48,801 bases of DNA from Pseudomonadota bacterium. Lineage in GTDB: Bacteria; Pseudomonadota; Gammaproteobacteria; Xanthomonadales; Xanthomonadaceae. The stretch spans positions 1-48,801 of the forward strand of contig JAEWGI010000058.1 in NCBI GenBank assembly GCA_023388355.1, read 5' to 3'. Positions 26,932-38,235 of this stretch are shown in pieces. Below the pieces are notes generated by a model, which searched no databases, was not told where the DNA came from, and was given only the letters and a program-made list of their open reading frames with translations. Numbering within the stretch: position 1 is the stretch's first letter; every line of letters begins with the position of its first letter. Both the position numbers and the translations under genes were made by a program.

Positions 26932-27392
26932 CTTTTTCCGGGTTCTTCTCCCATTCACCCGATGACGGTTCGTGAACAACGGATCGGATTCCCGCCTGCG
27001 GGTCGGGCTCGCTCTGCGCCCGGTCGGGCCCGGCGCGGTTGCTGGCCCGCCGCGCTTCCAGGGGAGCTGACGCACCCGGGCGCTGCCGCCCTGCTCCTTC
27101 CCCTGCGTGCGGGGGAAGGTCGCGGTCGACTGGTTGATCACGTCACCCATGACGCCTCCTTCCCCCGCGTGCGGGGGAGGGTTGGCACAGGCGGCGGGAA
27201 GGCGTGCCGACACGACTCCTTCCCCCGCTTGCGGGGGAAGGTCGGGATGGGGGCGCGCGCCGCAGGCGCGCGTGAAGTGGCGAGGCGACCGGTTTGCCCC
27301 CACCCCAACCCTCCCCCGCATGCGGGGGAGGGAGCTCCCCCCGTTGTCGCGAATGAACGTGCCCGCGAACGGGAGAAGAACCTTTTTCCGGG
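26932..27392 (-). repeat. Composite MITE-like element, copy 2 (inverted relative to copy 1)
   Basis: Inverted ends GGTTCTTCTCCC (26941-26952) and GGGAGAAGAACC (27371-27382) are bounded on both sides by TTTTTCCG in the same direction (26933-26940, 27383-27390). The internal palindromes and the segments GTGCCGACACGACTCC and GGCGCGCGCCGCAGGCGCGC correspond, reverse-complemented, to copy 1. About 180 bases near 26990-27170 replace the segment found in copy 1. It fills most of the 840-base gap between radC and argS and ends the DUF433 remnant. Confidence 0.75.
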
Positions 27393-27497
27393 ATCGTCAT
27401 CGAGGTCATCACCAGCGAACCCGCCGCCGACGGCGGATTTTTCGCGCTCGATGACCGGGGCATGCGTTGGCGTCCATACGGCGCGGGCCACCAATAG
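27393..27497 (+). other. Orphan 35-codon open stretch, possible gene remnant
   Basis: Between the repeat and the argS promoter one phase reads [20 protein letters not shown] then [14 protein letters not shown] and a TAG, with strongly GC-rich third positions. It has no start codon of its own and runs upstream into the repeat. It may be the 3' end of a gene cut by the repeat element. I recognise no family. Confidence 0.3.
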
Positions 27498-27499
27498 CC

Positions 27500-27505
27500 T
27501 AAAAT
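27500..27505 (+). promoter_or_regulatory. -10-like box TAAAAT for argS
   Basis: TAAAAT lies 29 bases before the argS GTG. It is the only AT-rich patch in the region and has no clear -35 partner. Confidence 0.45.
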
Positions 27506-27534
27506 GGCGCCGGTTCGGTTCCGACAGACTCCCC

Positions 27535-29223
27535 GTGAAACTCCAGCTCCGCGGCCTGATCGATCAGGCCATCGCCAGCCTGCGTGACGCAGGCACCCTG
27601 CCGGCCGATGCCGCCACGCCCGACTTCGTGGTCGAGCGGCCCAAGGACCGCGCGCACGGCGATTTCTCGACCAACGCCGCGATGCTGCTGGCAAAGCCGG
27701 CGAAGTCCAACCCGCGCGCGCTGGCGCAGCTTCTGGTCGATGCGCTGCCGCAGGGCGGCGACATCGCCGCGGTGGAGATCGCGGGCCCGGGTTTCCTCAA
27801 CTTCCGGTTCTCGGCCGAAGCCTGGCGCCGCCAGCTGGCCCTGGTGCACGCGCAGGGCGCCGATTACGGCCGCAACGACAGCGGCGCCGGCCGCACCGCA
27901 GGCGTGGAATACGTCTCGGCCAATCCCACCGGTCCGCTGCACGTGGGCCACGGTCGCGCCGGCGCGATCGGAGACTGCATCGCGCGCGCGCTCGAGGCCA
28001 ACGGCTGGAACGTGCGCCGCGAGTTCTACTACAACGACGCCGGCGTGCAGATCAACAATCTGGCCCTGTCCACCCAGGCGCGCGCGAAGGGCCTGAAGCC
28101 CGGCGACGACGCCTGGCCGGCCGATGCCTACAACGGCGATTACATCGCCGACGTTGCGGCCAGCTACCTGCGCGGCGATCGCATCGAAATCGAAGGCCAC
28201 ACGGTCGCCGGCGGCAGCGATGCCGACGACCTCGACGCCATCCGCGCCTTCGCCGTGGCCTACCTGCGCCGCGAGCAGAACGCCGACCTGGCCGCGTTCG
28301 GGGTCTCGTTCGACGTGTACTTCCTCGAGTCCTCGCTGTACACGGAGGGCAAGGTCGAGCAGACCGTGCGCGAGCTCACCGCCAACGGCCACACCTACGA
28401 GGACGGCGGCGCGCTGTGGCTCAGGACCACGGACTTCGGCGACGACAAGGACCGCGTGATGCGCAAGTCCGACGGCACCTACACCTACTTCGTGCCGGAC
28501 GTGGCCTACCACCTGAGCAAGTGGGAGCGCGGCTACGAGCGCGCGATCACCGAGCTGGGCGCCGACCACCACGGCTCGCTGGCGCGGGTGAAGGCCGGCC
28601 TGCAGGCGCTCGACGCCGGGATCCCGCAGGGCTATCCGGAATACGTGCTGCACCAGATGGTCACCGTGATGCGCGGCGGCCACGAGGTGAAGCTCTCCAA
28701 GCGCGCCGGCAGCTACCTGACCCTGCGCGACCTGATCGACGAGGCCGGCGCGGACGCCGTGCGCTGGTTCCTGGTCGCGCGCCGCGCCGATTCGCAGCTG
28801 GTGTTCGACATCGACCTGGCGCGCAGCCAGTCGCTCGACAACCCGGTCTACTACGTGCAGCTTTCGCACGCGCGCATCTGCGGCCTGCTGCGGCAGCTGG
28901 ACGAGCGTGGCCTGGCCTTCGACCTCGACCACGGCCTGGCGCAGCCGCTCGACCTGGCCGACGCCCCGCTGCGCGACCTGCTGATCGACCTCGCGCGCTG
29001 GCCCGAAGTGGTCGCCGCCGCCGGCGAGCAGCTTGAACCACACCTGATCGCGGCCTACCTGCTTGAACTGGCGCAGGACTTCCAGACGTATTACAACGAC
29101 CATCAGTTCCTGGTCGACGATGCGGCCGTGCGCGACGCGCGGCTGGCGCTGGCCCTGGCGGTGCGCCAGGTGCTCGCCAACGGCCTGCGGCTGCTGGGCG
29201 TGAGCGCGCCCGAACGGATGTGA
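27535..29223 (+). CDS. argS: Arginine--tRNA ligase
   Basis: It charges tRNA-Arg. The protein has 562 residues, normal for bacterial ArgRS. The N-terminal Add1 domain (about 1-110) recognises the tRNA D-loop. The HIGH motif occurs in [16 protein letters not shown], and the KMSKS equivalent is degenerate (KLSKRAGS), as is usual for ArgRS. The DALR anticodon-binding domain is C-terminal, ending [12 protein letters not shown]. The GTG at 27535 is the only start between the -10 box and the conserved [16 protein letters not shown]-domain gene starts 12 bases downstream. Confidence 0.95.
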   Translation: MKLQLRGLIDQAIASLRDAGTLPADAATPDFVVERPKDRAHGDFSTNAAMLLAKPAKSNPRALAQLLVDALPQGGDIAAVEIAGPGFLNFRFSAEAWRRQLALVHAQGADYGRNDSGAGRTAGVEYVSANPTGPLHVGHGRAGAIGDCIARALEANGWNVRREFYYNDAGVQINNLALSTQARAKGLKPGDDAWPADAYNGDYIADVAASYLRGDRIEIEGHTVAGGSDADDLDAIRAFAVAYLRREQNADLAAFGVSFDVYFLESSLYTEGKVEQTVRELTANGHTYEDGGALWLRTTDFGDDKDRVMRKSDGTYTYFVPDVAYHLSKWERGYERAITELGADHHGSLARVKAGLQALDAGIPQGYPEYVLHQMVTVMRGGHEVKLSKRAGSYLTLRDLIDEAGADAVRWFLVARRADSQLVFDIDLARSQSLDNPVYYVQLSHARICGLLRQLDERGLAFDLDHGLAQPLDLADAPLRDLLIDLARWPEVVAAAGEQLEPHLIAAYLLELAQDFQTYYNDHQFLVDDAAVRDARLALALAVRQVLANGLRLLGVSAPERM

Positions 29224-29235
29224 GACAGTAGAACG

Positions 29236-29967
29236 ATGGCGGCAAGACGCGGCAAATCGCAGGCAAGGCGCAACGACAGCGGCGGACTCCCCGGCTGGGC
29301 ATGGCTGATCCTCGGGATCGTGATCGCGCTGGTCGCGGTGGCGGTGGCGCCGCGGTTCCTCAAGTCCGACCGCGCCGACGGCTTCTTCCGTCCCCAGCCC
29401 AACGCCAGCGCGCAGCCCGCGGTGAGCGCGACCGAGGAGGGCGATGCGCCGCCCGACGAGGCGCCGGCGCGCGTGGGCACCGTGCGGCCCGGCGTCGAGC
29501 CCGCGCCGGCCAGTCCGGAATACGATTTCTACACCGTCCTGCCCGAGCAGGAAGTGGCGCTGACCGACGCCGAACTGGCCGCCAGCGCGCGCGAGGAAGC
29601 CGAGCGCCAGCGCCGCACGCTCGCCGCGCAGCGGCAGCGCGAGCGCGACGCGGCCGAACCGGCGGCGCAGGCACCGGCCGCGACGCCGGCAGCCGCGCCA
29701 AACCCTGCAGCGGCACCGACCGCCGCATCCGATGGCGCGCGCTACCTGCTCCAGGCCGGATCGTTCAGTGCCCCCGGCGATGCCGAGGCGCTCAAGGCGC
29801 GCATCGCCCTGCTGGGGCTGAGCGCGCGGGTCGAATCGGGCACCGCCAACGGCAAGACCGTCTACCGCGTGCGCATGGGGCCGTACGCCACCGCCACCGA
29901 ACTGGCCGAGGCCAAGCAGAAGCTGGGCAACGGCGGCCTGCCGGCGCTGGCGATCCGCGCCAACTGA
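29236..29967 (+). CDS. SPOR-domain membrane protein (FtsN-like)
   Basis: The protein has 243 residues with a short basic cytoplasmic N-terminus (AARRGKSQARR), one membrane helix (about 18-40, LPGWAWLILGIVIALVAVAV), a Pro/Ala/Glu-rich periplasmic linker and a C-terminal SPOR domain (YLLQAGSFSAPGDAEALKAR ... VYRVRMGPYATATELAEA). SPOR domains bind denuded septal glycan, and this layout is that of FtsN-type division proteins. Location directly after argS is the common place for ftsN-like genes in gammaproteobacteria. True FtsN function is probable but not proven here. Confidence 0.88.
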   Translation: MAARRGKSQARRNDSGGLPGWAWLILGIVIALVAVAVAPRFLKSDRADGFFRPQPNASAQPAVSATEEGDAPPDEAPARVGTVRPGVEPAPASPEYDFYTVLPEQEVALTDAELAASAREEAERQRRTLAAQRQRERDAAEPAAQAPAATPAAAPNPAAAPTAASDGARYLLQAGSFSAPGDAEALKARIALLGLSARVESGTANGKTVYRVRMGPYATATELAEAKQKLGNGGLPALAIRAN

Positions 29968-30168
29968 GGCCAACTCAGGGCAGCCGGCCGTCGCAGCGTC
30001 CGCGACGCGGGTGCTGCAGGCTGTCGCTGGCGCAATGCCGGGCTGCAGCCATCGGCGCGCGGCGCGCGCCGATCGCCGCCGGCACCAGAGCGGGCGCCGC
30101 GTCGCAATCCGGTCGCAGTCCGCGCGATGCCCCGGTCCGACACTGGCGGTGTTCGAGGAGACACCGCC

Positions 30169-30522
30169 ATGGCCATCGAAGCCGCCCTGATCAAACCCGT
30201 CGTCGACGCCCTGCTGGCGCTGTTCCGCGAAAGCAGCGACCTGCAGCTCAAGCGCAGCGCACAGCGCGCGCTGCGCGAGGTCATCCGCGAGCTGCTGCAG
30301 GCCAATCCCGACGAGAACCGGGCCCAGGCCCGGATCGCGATCGCCAAGGCGGCCGGGATCCTGTCCGAGGACGTGGTGCTGGCCGAGGACATGCTCCAAA
30401 AGCACCGGGCAACCAGGGCCAGGACGCGGGGCAGGTCGGCGACCGGGCGACGGCGGGCGCGGCAGGAGAAGGGGGCGAAGCCTGGTGGCAAGGGAACTTC
30501 GGAGGACGGCGCGGCGGGGTGA
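30169..30522 (+). CDS. Small hypothetical protein with basic tail
   Basis: The protein has 117 residues. The first about 80 are helical and amphipathic (AIEAALIKPVVDALLALFRE ... QRALREVIRELLQA). The last about 40 form a low-complexity basic tail rich in Arg, Lys and Gly, ending next to repeat DNA. The ATG at 30169 follows GAGGAGACACC. It has no recognised domain; the tail may be partly derived from the adjoining repeat. The 200 bases between it and the SPOR gene hold nothing I can name. Confidence 0.6.
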   Translation: MAIEAALIKPVVDALLALFRESSDLQLKRSAQRALREVIRELLQANPDENRAQARIAIAKAAGILSEDVVLAEDMLQKHRATRARTRGRSATGRRRARQEKGAKPGGKGTSEDGAAG

Positions 30523-30539
30523 TGGCGCCGGCTTCGGGG

Positions 30540-30750
30540 TGGCCCCCACCCCGCCCTCCCCCGCAAGCGGGGGAGGGAGGAAACTGCGGCGTCCGGAAAT
30601 TGACGGGACCAGCCCTCCAGCGCGCGGCTGTTGCTTCGGCTCACTCCCCCGCCTGCGGGGGTGGGGATGGTCCGTTTGCGCGGCACTGCCGCGCGGACCA
30701 TCCGAACGCCCGGCGCGCTGCACCGGGCCGGACGGGCTGGGGTGGTGGCC
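30540..30750 (+). repeat. Partial copy of the palindromic repeat family
   Basis: It begins with CCCCCACCCCGCCCTCCCCC and the palindrome CCCTCCCCCGC-AA-GCGGGGGAGGG. It ends with the GGTCCGTTTGCGCGGCAC...GCCGCGCGGACC segment also found in composite copy 1 (18807-18877). The GGTTCTTCTCCC ends are absent, so it is a fragment or a simpler member. It fills most of the 271-base gap before the SDR gene. Confidence 0.75.
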
Positions 30751-30793
30751 CGCGGTCGCAATAAACTCCGGTTTCCCCACCCAGGACTCCGCC

Positions 30794-31546
30794 ATGCCCA
30801 GCACCATCCTCATCACCGGCGCCACCGCCGGTTTCGGCGCCGCGGCCGTGCAGCGGTTCCTCGACGACGGCTGGCGGGTGATCGCCACCGGTCGCCGCGC
30901 CGGACGGCTGCAGGCGCTGCTCGACGGGCATCGCGACGGGCGCCTGCACGTGGCCGCGTTCGACATCCGCGACGCGAAGGCCATGCAGGCCGCGCTCGAT
31001 GCGCTGCCGGTGTCCTTCCGCGACATCGACGTGCTGGTCAACAACGCCGGCCTCGCGCTCGGCACCGCGCCGGCCCAGCGCGCCAGCCTCGAGCAGTGGC
31101 GGCAGATGATCGACACCAACATCACCGCCCTGGCCACGCTCACCCACGCCCTGCTGCCGACCCTGATCGAGCGCCGCGGCGCGATCGTCAACATCAGCTC
31201 GATCGCCGGCAGCTATCCCTACCCGGGCGGCAACGCCTACGGCGGCACCAAGGCCTTCGTCACCCAGTTCTCGCTCGGCCTGCGTTCGGACCTGCACGGC
31301 ACCGGCGTGCGGGTGACCTCGATCGAGCCGGGCATGGCGCAGACCGAGTTCACCCTGGTGCGCACCAGCGGCGACCAGGCCGCGTCGAATGCGCTCTACG
31401 CCGGCGCCCGGCCGATGACCGCCGAAGACATCGCCGACGTGATCCACTACGTCGCCACCCTGCCGCCGCACCTGAACATCAACCGGCTGGAGATCATGCC
31501 GGTGTCGCAGTCATTCGCCGGCTTCCAGGTGCACCGCGAGGACTGA
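30794..31546 (+). CDS. SDR-family oxidoreductase, YdfG-like
   Basis: The protein has 250 residues. The NAD(P)-binding glycine motif is at the N-terminus (ILITGATAGFGAAAVQRF), then DVLVNNAGLALG. The catalytic tetrad is Asn (DTNITALATLTHALL), Ser (VNISSIAGSY), Tyr and Lys (YGGTKAFVTQF). The Arg after GR in VIATGRR suggests NADPH preference. Close relatives of YdfG act on 3-hydroxy acids such as malonic semialdehyde/3-hydroxypropionate and serine. The stop directly abuts the stop of the convergent metallo-hydrolase gene, with no base between. Confidence 0.9.
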   Translation: MPSTILITGATAGFGAAAVQRFLDDGWRVIATGRRAGRLQALLDGHRDGRLHVAAFDIRDAKAMQAALDALPVSFRDIDVLVNNAGLALGTAPAQRASLEQWRQMIDTNITALATLTHALLPTLIERRGAIVNISSIAGSYPYPGGNAYGGTKAFVTQFSLGLRSDLHGTGVRVTSIEPGMAQTEFTLVRTSGDQAASNALYAGARPMTAEDIADVIHYVATLPPHLNINRLEIMPVSQSFAGFQVHRED

Positions 31547-32509
31547 CTAGGGCACGGGTACCCAGGCATAGCCCTCGTCGCGGCGCTCGATCCGGCCCAG
31601 GCCGGGGAACGGGAAGTGCGGCGAGTGCACCAGCAGCGCCTCGTCCGCGGCGCGCGCCAGCAGCGCCTCGCGGCTGTCCTCGGCGAGTGGCGCGTCGCCG
31701 TCGAACAGGATCGTCCAGCGCGGCCGCTGCACCGAGATCACGTGATGGTGCGCGCTGTCGCCGATGTACAGCAGGCGCGTGCGGTCGCCGCCAACCAGGT
31801 AGGCGCTGTGGCCCGGCGTGTGCCCGTCCACCGCGACCGCGCTCACGCCGGGCACCACGTCCGGCGCGCCGGGTTCGAACGTCTCGACCTGGGACGCGAT
31901 CGCCTTCGCCAGCGCGGCCTGGCCGCTGTCGGCGCGCAGCGCCTCCCACTCGGGCGCGGACATGCGCACGGTGGCGTTGGCGAAGCTTGGCTGGCCGTCG
32001 CCATCGACCAGCCCGCCCACGTGGTCCTGGTGCAGGTGGCTGATGAACACGTCGGTCACCTGCGACGGCTCGACGCCGGCGGCGCGCAGCGACTGCGGCA
32101 GCCGGCCGCCGTAGGCGGGGTCGGCCGTGCCGGCGCCGGTATCGAACAGGATCACGCGGTTGCCGGCTTCCACCAGCAGGCCCTGGATGGCGAGCCGCAG
32201 CGTGTCGGTCGGTTCGCCCGCGGCCTCCAGCAGCGCGTCGACCTCGTCCTTCGACTCGCCCATGGCGATGATCGAACCGTCGTTGGGCAGGGTCATGTCG
32301 CCGTCGCGCAGGGCGGTGGCCTGCAGCGCGCCGATGGTGAAGCGGTGCGCGTCCGGCGAGGGTGCCGGCGCGGTGTCGGCTTCGGTCGCGACCGGCGCGG
32401 CGGCCGCCGCGGGCGGTGACGCGGTCTGCTGCGCGCAGGCCGCGCACGCGATCGAGACGGCGCCGGCAAGCGCCAGCAGCCCGTGTCGTGGATTCGTTCC
32501 CCTTGCCAT
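31547..32509 (-). CDS. Secreted MBL-fold metallo-hydrolase
   Basis: The protein has 320 residues. The N-terminal export signal is GLLALAGAVSIACAACAQQ; an IACAAC stretch may serve as a lipobox. The metal site is SHLHQDHVGG (HxHxDH), with the later Asp in YIGDSAHH and the GHTPGHSAYLVGG His. This places it with the broad metallo-beta-lactamase-fold group (quorum-quenching lactonase/YflN-like), not with proven beta-lactamases. The ATG at 32509 follows AGGGGAGCGGC. It is convergent with the SDR gene. The substrate is unknown. Confidence 0.87.
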   Translation of the reverse strand: MARGTNPRHGLLALAGAVSIACAACAQQTASPPAAAAAPVATEADTAPAPSPDAHRFTIGALQATALRDGDMTLPNDGSIIAMGESKDEVDALLEAAGEPTDTLRLAIQGLLVEAGNRVILFDTGAGTADPAYGGRLPQSLRAAGVEPSQVTDVFISHLHQDHVGGLVDGDGQPSFANATVRMSAPEWEALRADSGQAALAKAIASQVETFEPGAPDVVPGVSAVAVDGHTPGHSAYLVGGDRTRLLYIGDSAHHHVISVQRPRWTILFDGDAPLAEDSREALLARAADEALLVHSPHFPFPGLGRIERRDEGYAWVPVP

Positions 32510-32590
32510 GCCGCTCCCCTGTGTCCGTATCGGGAAGCGAGGATAGCAAGCCGTCGCGCGCCATTGCATCGCGCACCCAAGCGCGGGAGT

Positions 32591-32662
32591 GGCTTCAGCC
32601 GCGATCTGGAAGCCAGGTTTGCGCGATCGCCGATGTCGCGATCCGCGATCGCGGCTGAAACC
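32591..32662 (+). repeat. REP-type inverted pair, second occurrence
   Basis: The arms GGCTTCAGCCGCGATC (32591-32606) and GATCGCGGCTGAAACC (32647-32662) are inverted with one mismatch, 40 bases apart. They belong to the same family as the pair at 11592-11659. They lie in the gap between speA and the metallo-hydrolase. Confidence 0.7.
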
Positions 32663-32733
32663 GCCCTGCAGCTGCGCGCGCGGCGAAGCGCAGCGGGTCC
32701 GGCAGCGGCCCCGCGCGCAGCGGATGGGGCCGA

Positions 32734-34623
<1,890 letters not shown>

Positions 34624-34749
34624 CGGCGGGCATCCGGGGCGGCGGGCGGGGGGTGCATTCTAGGCCTTGGGCCGTGTGGGGGACGCTGCCGGGCAAGAAA
34701 GTCCGAACCGCCCGCCTTCGCGGGGATGACGCACCTTCCCGACCGATCC

Positions 34750-36603
34750 CTACCGCGCGCCCTTGCGATACACCGGCTCCCCGCACACCGCGCGCACCTG
34801 TCCGGCCAGGCGGCGCTGGCCGGCGCCGGTGAACAGCTCGAACCGCGCCCCGGGCAGGGCCAGCGACGGCAGCAGCTGCCCGAGTCCGGCGGCCTCGCCG
34901 GCGACCGAGCCGCGCCAGTCGAGCAGCACCACGTAGTGCGCCGGAGCTTCCGCCAGCGCCGTGCGCCGGCGCACGATCCAGGCCCGCGCCACCCGCGGTT
35001 CGCAGGCCAGGCGCGTGACCAGGCGGTGGATGCCGGCCTGGTCGAGGTTGTGCGGCAGCAGCGCCTCGTGCTCCGCCGCGGCGTGTTCTGCGTCCTGCGA
35101 TCCGGCCAGCGGCGCGAACGCGCCCTGCAGCGCGGCGACCGCGGCGACGGTCGCCTCCTCCAGGTCCGGATCGAGCGCGAGTTCGTCCAGCTCCTCACGG
35201 GCCGCGCGCGCGGCCGAAGGATCGAGTTCCACCGCCCGGCGCAGGCGCGCGGCCCCGGCCTCCACCTGGCCATCGCGCAGCTGCAGCAGGCCGGCGCGGA
35301 ACAGCGCCAGCACGCGCTCCGGGTCGGCCGCCAGCGCGCGCTCGTACAGCGGCAGCGGGTCGAGGTCGATGCGCACCTGCTCCACCAGCAGCGCGTGCTC
35401 GGCCAGCTGCTGCGCGGTGGGCGCGTGCAGCGCGTCGAGTTCGGCCAGGCGCGCGCGGTCGCCGGCCGCGGCTTCGTACAGCCCCTGCCAGTGCGCGCGC
35501 ACGGCGTCGCGCCAGGCGCTGTCCAGACGCTGTTCGAGCCTGTCCTGCAGCGGGCCAAGCATTGCCGCCGAGGGTTCACCCGCCGCGTCCGGCCGCGCCT
35601 GCACGCCCAGCGCCTGCAGCCGCTGCGCCAGGGTGGGGTGGGTGTCGGTCGGGTCCGGATCGCGCGCGTGCGCGCCGGAGTCGACCAGCCGCGCCGGATC
35701 GGCCGCACCGCCGCCCATCGCCTGCAGCAGCGGTGCCTGCAGCTGCACCGGCGGATGCGGCTGCGAGCGCGCCCGCGCCCACAGCCGCGGCCAGAAGCGC
35801 GCCTGCAGCCGGCGCGAGGCGAGCTCCACCAGCGCCAGCGCGTCGGCCGTCGCCTGCGCGCCCACCGCACGCGCGGCCGCGGCGTCGGCGGCGTATTCGT
35901 GGGCCCGGTTCAGCACCCGGCTGTCGAGGTCGAAGCGCGGCGCGAGCCAGCCGTAGAAGCGCGACGGCAGCCAGGCGAAGGCGAGGCCATGCTGGCCCAG
36001 GCCGTCGCGCAGCCGGTACCAGGTGCCGCGCGAGAGGTGGATCCAGGCCGCGAAGCGACCGTCGTGGGCGCCGAAGTGCCCGAACTCGTGCGCGATCACC
36101 GCGGCCAGCCGCTCGCGGTCGAGCGCCCGCATCAGCGGCAGCCCCAGCACCAGCGTGTGGCGGTGCCCGAGCAGGCCGAGCGCGCGCGGCACGCTAGCGG
36201 CCTTGGCGTTGAAGTCGGCGTCGATCACGATGCCTTCGAGCGGCGGCGCGTCCATGGCCTGGCGCAGGCGCTCGACCTCGGCCTGCAGCTCCGGCGCCTC
36301 GTCCGGCCCGAGGCGGTGGCCCGGCGGCGGCTCGAAGCGCACCCACAGCGTGCGTAGCACCAGCGCGGCCACCACCGCCGGCAGGATCAGCACATAGGCG
36401 TGCTGCGGCGCCAGCGCGGCGCCGTTCACCAGCAGGTGCAGGGCCACCAGCACGAACGGCGCCAAGGCGAGCAGCAGCAGTCCGGCGACCACGCCGTAGC
36501 CCAGCAGCGCCAGCGCCAGCAGCCGCAGCCGGTAGCGGGCCGGCGCATCGCGCGCTTCCGCCTCCAGCCGCCGCATCCGTTCCCGGTCCCCGCCTGTCGT
36601 CAT
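34750..36603 (-). CDS. M48-type membrane metallopeptidase with C-terminal repeat-rich region
   Basis: The protein has 617 residues. Two membrane helices are near the N-terminus (about 27-58 and 68-87), followed by a Ste24/HtpX-like zinc domain. The zinc motif is AHEFGHFGAHD (His172, Glu173, His176), and NRAHEYAADAAAAR carries the third ligand. The NAKAASVPRALGLLG stretch matches M48 members. The second half is Ala/Leu/Glu-rich with tetratricopeptide-like pairs (PLYERALAADPERVLALFRA) and a final small domain. Such proteins are implicated in membrane-protein quality control. The ATG at 36603 follows GGAGGCGGC. It is divergent from speE. Confidence 0.87.
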   Translation of the reverse strand: MTTGGDRERMRRLEAEARDAPARYRLRLLALALLGYGVVAGLLLLALAPFVLVALHLLVNGAALAPQHAYVLILPAVVAALVLRTLWVRFEPPPGHRLGPDEAPELQAEVERLRQAMDAPPLEGIVIDADFNAKAASVPRALGLLGHRHTLVLGLPLMRALDRERLAAVIAHEFGHFGAHDGRFAAWIHLSRGTWYRLRDGLGQHGLAFAWLPSRFYGWLAPRFDLDSRVLNRAHEYAADAAAARAVGAQATADALALVELASRRLQARFWPRLWARARSQPHPPVQLQAPLLQAMGGGAADPARLVDSGAHARDPDPTDTHPTLAQRLQALGVQARPDAAGEPSAAMLGPLQDRLEQRLDSAWRDAVRAHWQGLYEAAAGDRARLAELDALHAPTAQQLAEHALLVEQVRIDLDPLPLYERALAADPERVLALFRAGLLQLRDGQVEAGAARLRRAVELDPSAARAAREELDELALDPDLEEATVAAVAALQGAFAPLAGSQDAEHAAAEHEALLPHNLDQAGIHRLVTRLACEPRVARAWIVRRRTALAEAPAHYVVLLDWRGSVAGEAAGLGQLLPSLALPGARFELFTGAGQRRLAGQVRAVCGEPVYRKGAR

Positions 36604-36665
36604 GCCGCCTCCGCCCGTGCGCGGCGATAGTAGTGGATCGTCGTGGCAGCGTCGCAGGCGCTGGC

Positions 36666-36671
36666 TACAAT
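36666..36671 (+). promoter_or_regulatory. -10-like box TACAAT upstream of speE
   Basis: TACAAT lies 83 bases before the speE ATG, giving a leader of about 75 bases. No clear -35 box is seen. Confidence 0.4.
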
Positions 36672-36754
36672 GGCGCCCCGCGACGCGGCCGGCTGCCATC
36701 CCCCCGCGCCGCGAGCGCGCCGCCGCACCAACCCGAACCACCAGGAATCGCCCC

Positions 36755-37603
36755 ATGACCGCCAGCGACTGGCTCCACGAGCAGTTCGAACCCACCGGCT
36801 CGTCGATCGGCTTCCGCATCACCCGCAAGCTCGACGAGGTGCAGTCGCCGTTCCAGAAGATCGAGGTCTGGGAATCGACCGACTGGGGCAACGTGATGCT
36901 CATCGACGGCGCGATGATGGTCACCACCCGCGACAATTTCCTCTACCACGAGATGATGTCGCACCCGGCCCTGTTCACCCATTCCGATCCGAAGAACGTC
37001 GCGATCATCGGCGGCGGCGACTGCGGCACCCTGCGCGAGGTGCTGCGCCACCCGGGCGTGGAATCCGCGGTCCAGTGCGACATCGACGAACAGGTCACGC
37101 GCATGTCGGAGAAGTACTTCCCCGAACTGTGCGAATCCAACGCCGACCCGCGCGCGCAGGTGCTGTTCGACGACGGCATCGCGTACATGCGCAACGCCGC
37201 GCCGGCCAGCCTGGACGTGGTGATCGTCGACTCCACCGACCCGGTCGGCCCGGCCGAGGGACTGTTCAACAAGGCCTTCTTCGAAAGCTGCTTCCGCGCG
37301 CTCAGGGACGACGGCATCCTGGTCCAGCAGTCCGAGTCGCCGCTGGTGCTGCTGGACCTGATCCGCGAGATGCGCGCCGAGATGGGCAAGGCCGGCTTCA
37401 GCACCTTCCAGACCCTGCCGTTCCCGCAGCCCTGCTATCCCTCCGGCTGGTGGAGCTGCACCCTGGCGCGCAAGGGCCGGGGCTTCGACTTCCGCGAGGA
37501 CGACGCGCGCGCGAAGCCGTTCCAGACGCAGTACTACAGCGCCGACGTGCACCGCGGCGCGCAGGCCCTGCCGCCGTTCGTGGCCCGCGCGCTGGGCGGC
37601 TGA
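36755..37603 (+). CDS. speE: Polyamine aminopropyltransferase (spermidine synthase)
   Basis: It transfers an aminopropyl group from decarboxylated SAM to putrescine. The 282 residues match E. coli SpeE (about 288). Motifs are VWESTDWGNVMLIDGAMMVT, FLYHEMMSHPALFTH, the SAM-type glycine loop IIGGGDCGTLREVLRH, the acidic DIDEQV and the catalytic Asp in IVDSTDPVGPAEGLF. CYPSGWWSCTLARKG is close to the C-terminus. The ATG at 36755 is preceded by CCAGGAATCG. SpeD is not in the window. Confidence 0.96.
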   Translation: MTASDWLHEQFEPTGSSIGFRITRKLDEVQSPFQKIEVWESTDWGNVMLIDGAMMVTTRDNFLYHEMMSHPALFTHSDPKNVAIIGGGDCGTLREVLRHPGVESAVQCDIDEQVTRMSEKYFPELCESNADPRAQVLFDDGIAYMRNAAPASLDVVIVDSTDPVGPAEGLFNKAFFESCFRALRDDGILVQQSESPLVLLDLIREMRAEMGKAGFSTFQTLPFPQPCYPSGWWSCTLARKGRGFDFREDDARAKPFQTQYYSADVHRGAQALPPFVARALGG

Positions 37604-37731
37604 CCCGCGCCGCGCCGGCTCGGCAGCCGCAGCCGGCTCAGGCGGGGCCTGGCGGAAGGGGCAGCGCGCCGCCGGAGTCGCCTACCGCCGATGCGCCGGC
37701 CAGTGCGGCTGCAGCGACCGCAAGCCGCCTG

Positions 37732-38151
<420 letters not shown>

Positions 38152-38235
38152 CTACAGCCGGTCGCGCCAGCCGCCGACTGCGTCCTCACGCCGTCCCGGC
38201 CAGGCTGGACGCATCCACGCACCGGAGTCCGCGGC

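Noticed and set aside
27100..27340. Spaced C/G palindromes resembling a CRISPR array
   Set aside because: Units differ in sequence and spacing, are themselves palindromic, and the same modules occur singly elsewhere; there are no equal-length unique spacers or cas genes.
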